Assembly: GCA_020439725.1 (NCBI GenBank)
Contig: JAGQSE010000310.1
Location: 1 to 16,201, forward strand
Source: Acidobacteriota bacterium
GTDB lineage: Bacteria; Acidobacteriota; Thermoanaerobaculia; Multivoradales; JAHZIX01
DNA length: 16,201 nt
Reading direction: 5' to 3'
Of the stretch, positions 9,401 through 15,400 are shown piece by piece (the first letter of the stretch is position 1; each line of letters starts with the position of its first letter). The position numbers and the translations under genes are program-made. The notes beneath the pieces are model-generated. The model had not been told where the DNA came from and searched no databases. It was given only the letters and a program-made list of their open reading frames with translations.

Positions 9401-12400
9401 CCTGGTTCTGGACGGCGAGATTCGCGCGCGCGGCAAGGATCTCTACGACTGGCGTCAGCCGGCCGGTGCCGGTGGGACGATCCGTCTCAGAAGCGACCTC
9501 GTGCGCGGCGGTGGTTTGATCGACGCGTCGGGCGGCGACGCCTACAAGGCCCACGTCTCGACGAACGATACCTACTGGGAAGTCGGGAGTGGTGGAGGTG
9601 GTCGTATCGCTTTGGACATCGCAAGCTTCGACGGGTTCGATCCGAAAGCCCAGGTGCGGGCGTGGGGCGGAACGCGCGATCTGGACGGTTCCCCGACGCT
9701 GTACGCGGGGCCGGGAACGATCCTGCTGCGCACGCCTCAGTGGACGATTGGCAAGCTGATCATCGATTCTGGGACCACCTCCGACGGAGCCAACCGGCCG
9801 GGTCCGTTGACCGAGCTTCCCGCCCTGGGCTCCGGAGCCGTCACGGCGGCGGAGCCGTCGGGGGCGGACCTCTGGATTCAAGGGGCCTCGCCGTTCCTGA
9901 CTCGATGGCTCGGGGTCTGGGTGAGGCTCGAGGACGCCGTGGGGACCGCCCTCGGCACCTTCCGGGTCCTCGACGTCGACACCCAGGGACGGCTCCTGCT
10001 CGAGGCTGCCGGCGGCATTAGTGGGGCTTCGGCCTATCGCGGCGAGTATCGCTTCGACGGCATCGAGCTGCTCCATGGTGCGGGTCTCGGGAAGAGTGAT
10101 CCGGTGGCCAGCGGGGATGTGGTGCTCGATGGAGTCATCGAGCTGGCCGATCCCCTCGTCGCCGACAGCCTGGTGGTGCGCTCCGGAGCGGTCGTGCGGC
10201 CCGCCACCGGGGGCGACCGCCTGGTCTTCGAGGTGTCCGGACCGATGACCGTCGAGGCCGGTGCCTTGATCGACGTCTCGGGTCGTGGGTACGCCGGCGG
10301 TGAAGAAGGTCACGGCGACGGCTACGTGCCGGAAGGGGTGACCGGAGCGCATCGGGACTTTGGCGGTAGCCATGGCGGCGAGGGCACCAGCGGCAACTAC
10401 TACGACCGCCAGGGCGAGGTCTATGACAGCGTCTACCACCCGGTCTACGCCGGGGGCGGCGGTTCCTACGACGGCAACTCGAGCTACCCGTACATCGACG
10501 GTCGCCCGGGCGGCGGCATCCTGAGCATCGAGGCGTCGTCTCTGGTGCTCGACGGAGAGCTTCGGGCGCGGGGCGCTGACCTCAAGAGCTGGAAGACTCC
10601 CTCCGGCGCCGGCGGAACCATCACGGTGACGGCATCGGTACTGTCGGGCACGGGTCTCCTCGACGCCTCCGGCGGCGACGTCGTCGCCGACGACGGGCAG
10701 CCCGGGTGGGAGGTCGGCAGCGCCGGCGGTGGCCGGATCGCCCTCTGGTTGGGGACGCTGGCGGGCTTCGATATTCCGACCCAGACGAGCATCGCCGGTG
10801 GCATTCGCCAGCTCGAAGGGTGGTCGACCTTCTACGGCGGTTCGGGGACCGTCTTCGTGCACACGGATCTGTCGACCTACGGCGACCTTTGGGTCGACGA
10901 CGAGGTCAGCGGTACTCCGACCCTTGGCGCGACTCCGCTCCCGTCGATCGGCAAGGGCGTGGTCGGGACCGCGACCCTCCAAGGCGCTGACCTGTGGATC
11001 GAGCCTGCGGACCCGGAGAAGCTCCACAGCCTCGGCACGGAAGGCATGTGGGTGCGGGTCGGTGGGGTCGAGTACCGAGTCCTCGAAGAATCCACGGACC
11101 GCAGAGGTCTCCTCCTCGAAGGTGCCGCGAGCACCGTAAGCCCCGGGGACCCCTATCTCGGTCTCTACAAGTTCGACACCGTGCACGTGGCCGGAGGAGC
11201 TCATCTGCGGTTCGACGACGGTGACGAGGTCGGCGAGTGGTTCGTCGACGCCAACGCGACGCTCGAGCTCTTCGACCTCGAGCCGCCGGTGCTGACCCTC
11301 GATGCACCGTCGCTGCCCGCGAGCTACGCCAGCGGCCAGCTCTTCCGGGTGGCGGCGACGGCCACCGATGACACGGTGGTCGACCGGGTGGTGTTGCGCT
11401 GGGACGGCGCCGAGCTGACTGCCGACACGACCCCCTACGAGTGGATCGTGACCGCGCCGGAAGTGGCCGAGAGCAGCGACCTGCCCCTCGAGATCGAAGC
11501 CTTCGACGGCGAGGAGAACAGCACGCTGCTGACGCCGATGATCACGGTGTCTCCGGCCCAGCCAGGAGACCTGCCGCTCCTCGCCGTGGCACCGCAGTCG
11601 GTGGTCGAAACCGACTCCGGCACCGTGACGACGGAGCTCTCGGTGAGCCTCGACCAGGCCTGGGACGTGCCCGTCAGCGTCGACTGGGCGCTCACCGACG
11701 GCACGGCCCTGGCGGGCGAAGACTTCGTCGCCGCCTCGGGCACCCTCGTCTTCGCGGCCGGACAGACGCGGAGCTGGATCTCCTTGACCGTGCTCGGAGA
11801 CCTGGTCGAGGAGGGGGACGAGTCGGTGCTGCTCGCGTTCACCGCGGCCTCGGGCCTGACCCTCGACAGCACCGTCCTCGAGGTGGCGATCCTCGACGAT
11901 GACGGTGCCCATTGCCTGGGCGAGGAGCTGCTGGTCAACGGCGGCGCCGAGGAGCCCCTGGTCGGCGGCGAGATCCCGGGCTGGACCGAAGTCGTGGGGA
12001 GCGATTGGCACTACGGCAGCTCGGAGCCGACGGCCCAGGAAGGCGGGAGCTACTTCTTCGCCGGTGACGGCGCTCTCGGAGAGCTGGAACAGGTCGTGGA
12101 CGTCTCTCCCTACGCGGCGATCCTCGACGGCGGCGGTGTGACTGCGGTGTTCTCGGGCTACTACCGCTCCTACGACCAGACCCCTACGGACACGGCGGAG
12201 ATGGTCCTCGAGGCGGTCGGCGCCGACGGCTCGGTCCTGGCCGCGTACGACAGCGGGGACCGCGACATCGTTTCCGAGTGGGTCCAGTTCACCATCGCGG
12301 AGCCCCTACCTGTCGGGACGCGTTCGGTGCGGGTGCGGTTGATCAGCCGGCGCGAGAAGGGGACCGAGAACAACGGCTACTTCGACGGGCTGACCCTACG

Positions 12401-15400
12401 GTTCCGCGACGTCACCCAGACCCTCGCGGGCGATGCCTCGGTGATCGAAGGGGACGCCGGGACGATTACCGTATCGGTGCCGATCCTCCGGATCTGCGGT
12501 CTCGACCAGCCTTCGTCGGTCTCCTACGCCACCACCGACGGCTCCGCGGTGGCGGGGCTCGACTACACCGCGGCCTCGGGTACCGTCGACTTCGCGGCCG
12601 GCGCGAGCGCCGCCAGCGTCGAGATCGAGGTCAAAGGGGATCGTCTGGTCGAGGGCGACGAGGCGTTCACCGTCGAGCTCTCGAACCCCTCCGCGGGCAC
12701 CGTGACTCTGCCGTCGAGCTCCATCGGCACCGTCACCATTCTCGATGACGACTCGGTGGCGGACTCATGCCAAACCCCCAACCTCCTCCGCAACGGCGGT
12801 GCCGAGGAGCCCCTGGCGGCCGGCCAGATCGCGGGTTGGACCGATGTCCAGGGAGGCCAGTGGACCTATCTGTCGGGCACCAATCCTCCCTACCAGGGAA
12901 GCAACTACTTCTATGCAGGGCAGGTTGCGCAGGCCGAGCTTCAGCAGGACGTCGACGTCTCCGCCTTTGCCGATTTCATCGCTTCCGGACAGCAGCAGTT
13001 CCACTTCCAAGGGTATGTGCTGTCGAACAACGAGACCTCGCCTGACCTGGCGCGGATCATCGTCGAGTATCGCGACGCCACCAATACGAGCGTCCTCGAC
13101 ACCTACGACTCCGGATACACGGATGCGCGCTCGGGCTGGATGTTGCTCGAAGACGTGCGCTTCGCTTCCGTCGGTACGGGTTGGATCCGGGTTCGACTGA
13201 TCACGCTGCGTGACGGCGGGTCGGGCAACAACGGCTACTTCGACGCTCTCAGCCTGGTGGCCCTCGAGGTGCCGCACGTGGCGGTGTCCGGCGTCCTGGT
13301 CGACGAGGAAGCGACGAGCCCCCAAGGCAGTGTCACCGTGAGCGTCGGTTGCTACTCGGGGCCGAGCTTCACCGTCGACTACCAGGCGGTCCAGGGGCCC
13401 TGGGATACGGCGACCCCGTCGGTGGACTTCGAGCTGCTGTCGGGGCAGCTGACCCTCGGCGGTGGCGTCAGCTCGCAGGTGCTGCCGATCTCGGTCTTCG
13501 ACGACCCCTACATCGAGGGCGCCGAGTCCTTCTCGATCACCCTGACTTCGTCGGATCCGGCGGTGGCCGTGGCCGGTTCCGGGGTGGTGACGATCCTCGA
13601 TGACGACCTTGCCGACACCGTATGCAAGACGCCCAATCTGCTGCGCAACGGCGATGCGGAAGACGAGTTGATCGGTGGTGAGCTTCCCGGCTGGATCGAG
13701 AGCTCGGGGACCTATTGGACCCGCAAGAGCGGCAGCACGCCACCGTACGAGGGGAGCTACTACTTCTATCCGGGGGACGTTTCCTACGGTGAGCTGCGAC
13801 AGGACGTCGATGTTTCGGCCTTCGCGGACCGCATCGCCGCCGGGGTGCAGCAGTTCCTCTTCCAGGGCCGTGTGCGCTCCTACGACCAGTCGCCGCCGGA
13901 CAAGCCGAGGATCGTCGTCGAGTACTGGGACACCGGCAAAGCGAACCGTCTCGCGCGCTATGACTCGGGCTACCTCGACGGGCGCTCTGAATGGCTCCTG
14001 GTCGAGGACGCTCGGCTCGCTCCCGTGGGGACCGCCTGGGTCCGCGTGATCCTGGTGGCGAACCGCGACAACGGCACTTCCAACGACGCGTACTTCGACG
14101 ATCTCCGGCTGGTGGCGGTGAACACTCCTCACCTGAGCCTGCCGGCCCCGTTGCTCGACGAGGCGAGTGCGCCCTACACGGCCCAGATTCCGGTGACCCT
14201 CGCGTGTCTAGACGCCCCGACGATGACCGTCGACTATGGGACGACGGTTGGCGTGCTCGACACCGCGACCGCGGGCCAGGACTTCGAGGCGACCAGCGGT
14301 CAGCTGACCTTCGACGCCGATCACACGACGTGGACCGTCCCCGTCGTGGTCTACCAAGACGAGCTCGTCGAAGGCGGCGAGACCTTCACGCTGAGCCTCG
14401 CACCGGCGGATCCGCTGGTCGTCCTGCTGGGCTCGGACAGCGTGACGATCGCCGACGACGATGCGCTCGAGGACGCCTGTACGACGGCCAACCTGCTACG
14501 CAACGGCGATGCCGAGGAGCCGTTGATCGACGGCCACATCTCCGGCTGGACCGATGCCCAGGGAGGGCAGTGGAAGTACCTGTCGGGCACCAACCCTCCC
14601 TACCAGGGGAACAACTATTTCTACGCCGGCGGTGTCGCTCAAGGCGAGCTACGCCAGGACGTCGACGTCTCGGGCTTCGCCGAGAGCATCGCCAACGGCA
14701 CACAGCAGTTCCTCGCCCAGGCGTGGGTGCTGGCAAACAACGAGACCACGCCGGACCTGGCGCGGGTGATCCTCGAGTTCCGTGACGCTGCGAACCAGAC
14801 GGTGCTCGACAGCTGGGATTCCGGGTACCACGACGCGCGGTCCGGCTGGAAGCTGCTCGAGGACCTACACCTAGCTCCCGCCGGCACGGGTTGGGTCCGT
14901 ATTCGTCTGATCGCGCTGCGCGATGGCGGCACCGGCGACGACGCCTACTTCGACGCCGTCAGCCTGGTCGCTCTCGAAGTGCCGCATGTGGCGGTGGGGA
15001 GCGTCACGGTCTCCGAGGGCGACCCGGCCCCCCAGGCCACGGTCTCGGTGAGCGTCGGCTGCTATGACGGCCCTGCCTTCACAGCCGACCTGCTGGGTGT
15101 TCAGACCGCTGCCGACACGGCGACGGCCGGGGTGGACTTCGTCGCCGCGCTGGGACAGGTGACCCTCGGTGGCGGTGTCAGCGAACAGACCGTACCGGTG
15201 TCCATCCTCGACGACTCGAATGTCGAAGGTATCGAGACGTTCTCGATCACTGCGACCCCCTCGACGCCGGACGTGGTGCCAGCTGGGTCGGGTGTCGTGG
15301 TCATCCTCGACGATGACGAACTTGCCGACGCTTGCGTGACCCCCAACCTGCTGCGCAACGGCGATGCCGAGGAGCCCCTGGTAAGCGGGCAGATCGTGGG

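Noticed and set aside
8025..12011. Minus-strand open frame of 1,328 codons
   Set aside because: Same register as the sense codons and same cause. The sense strand here encodes clear glycine-rich, Ig-like and Calx-beta repeats.
12765..14132. Minus-strand open frame of 455 codons
   Set aside because: It mirrors the jellyroll/Calx-beta units and shows an apparent internal repeat only because the sense gene repeats.
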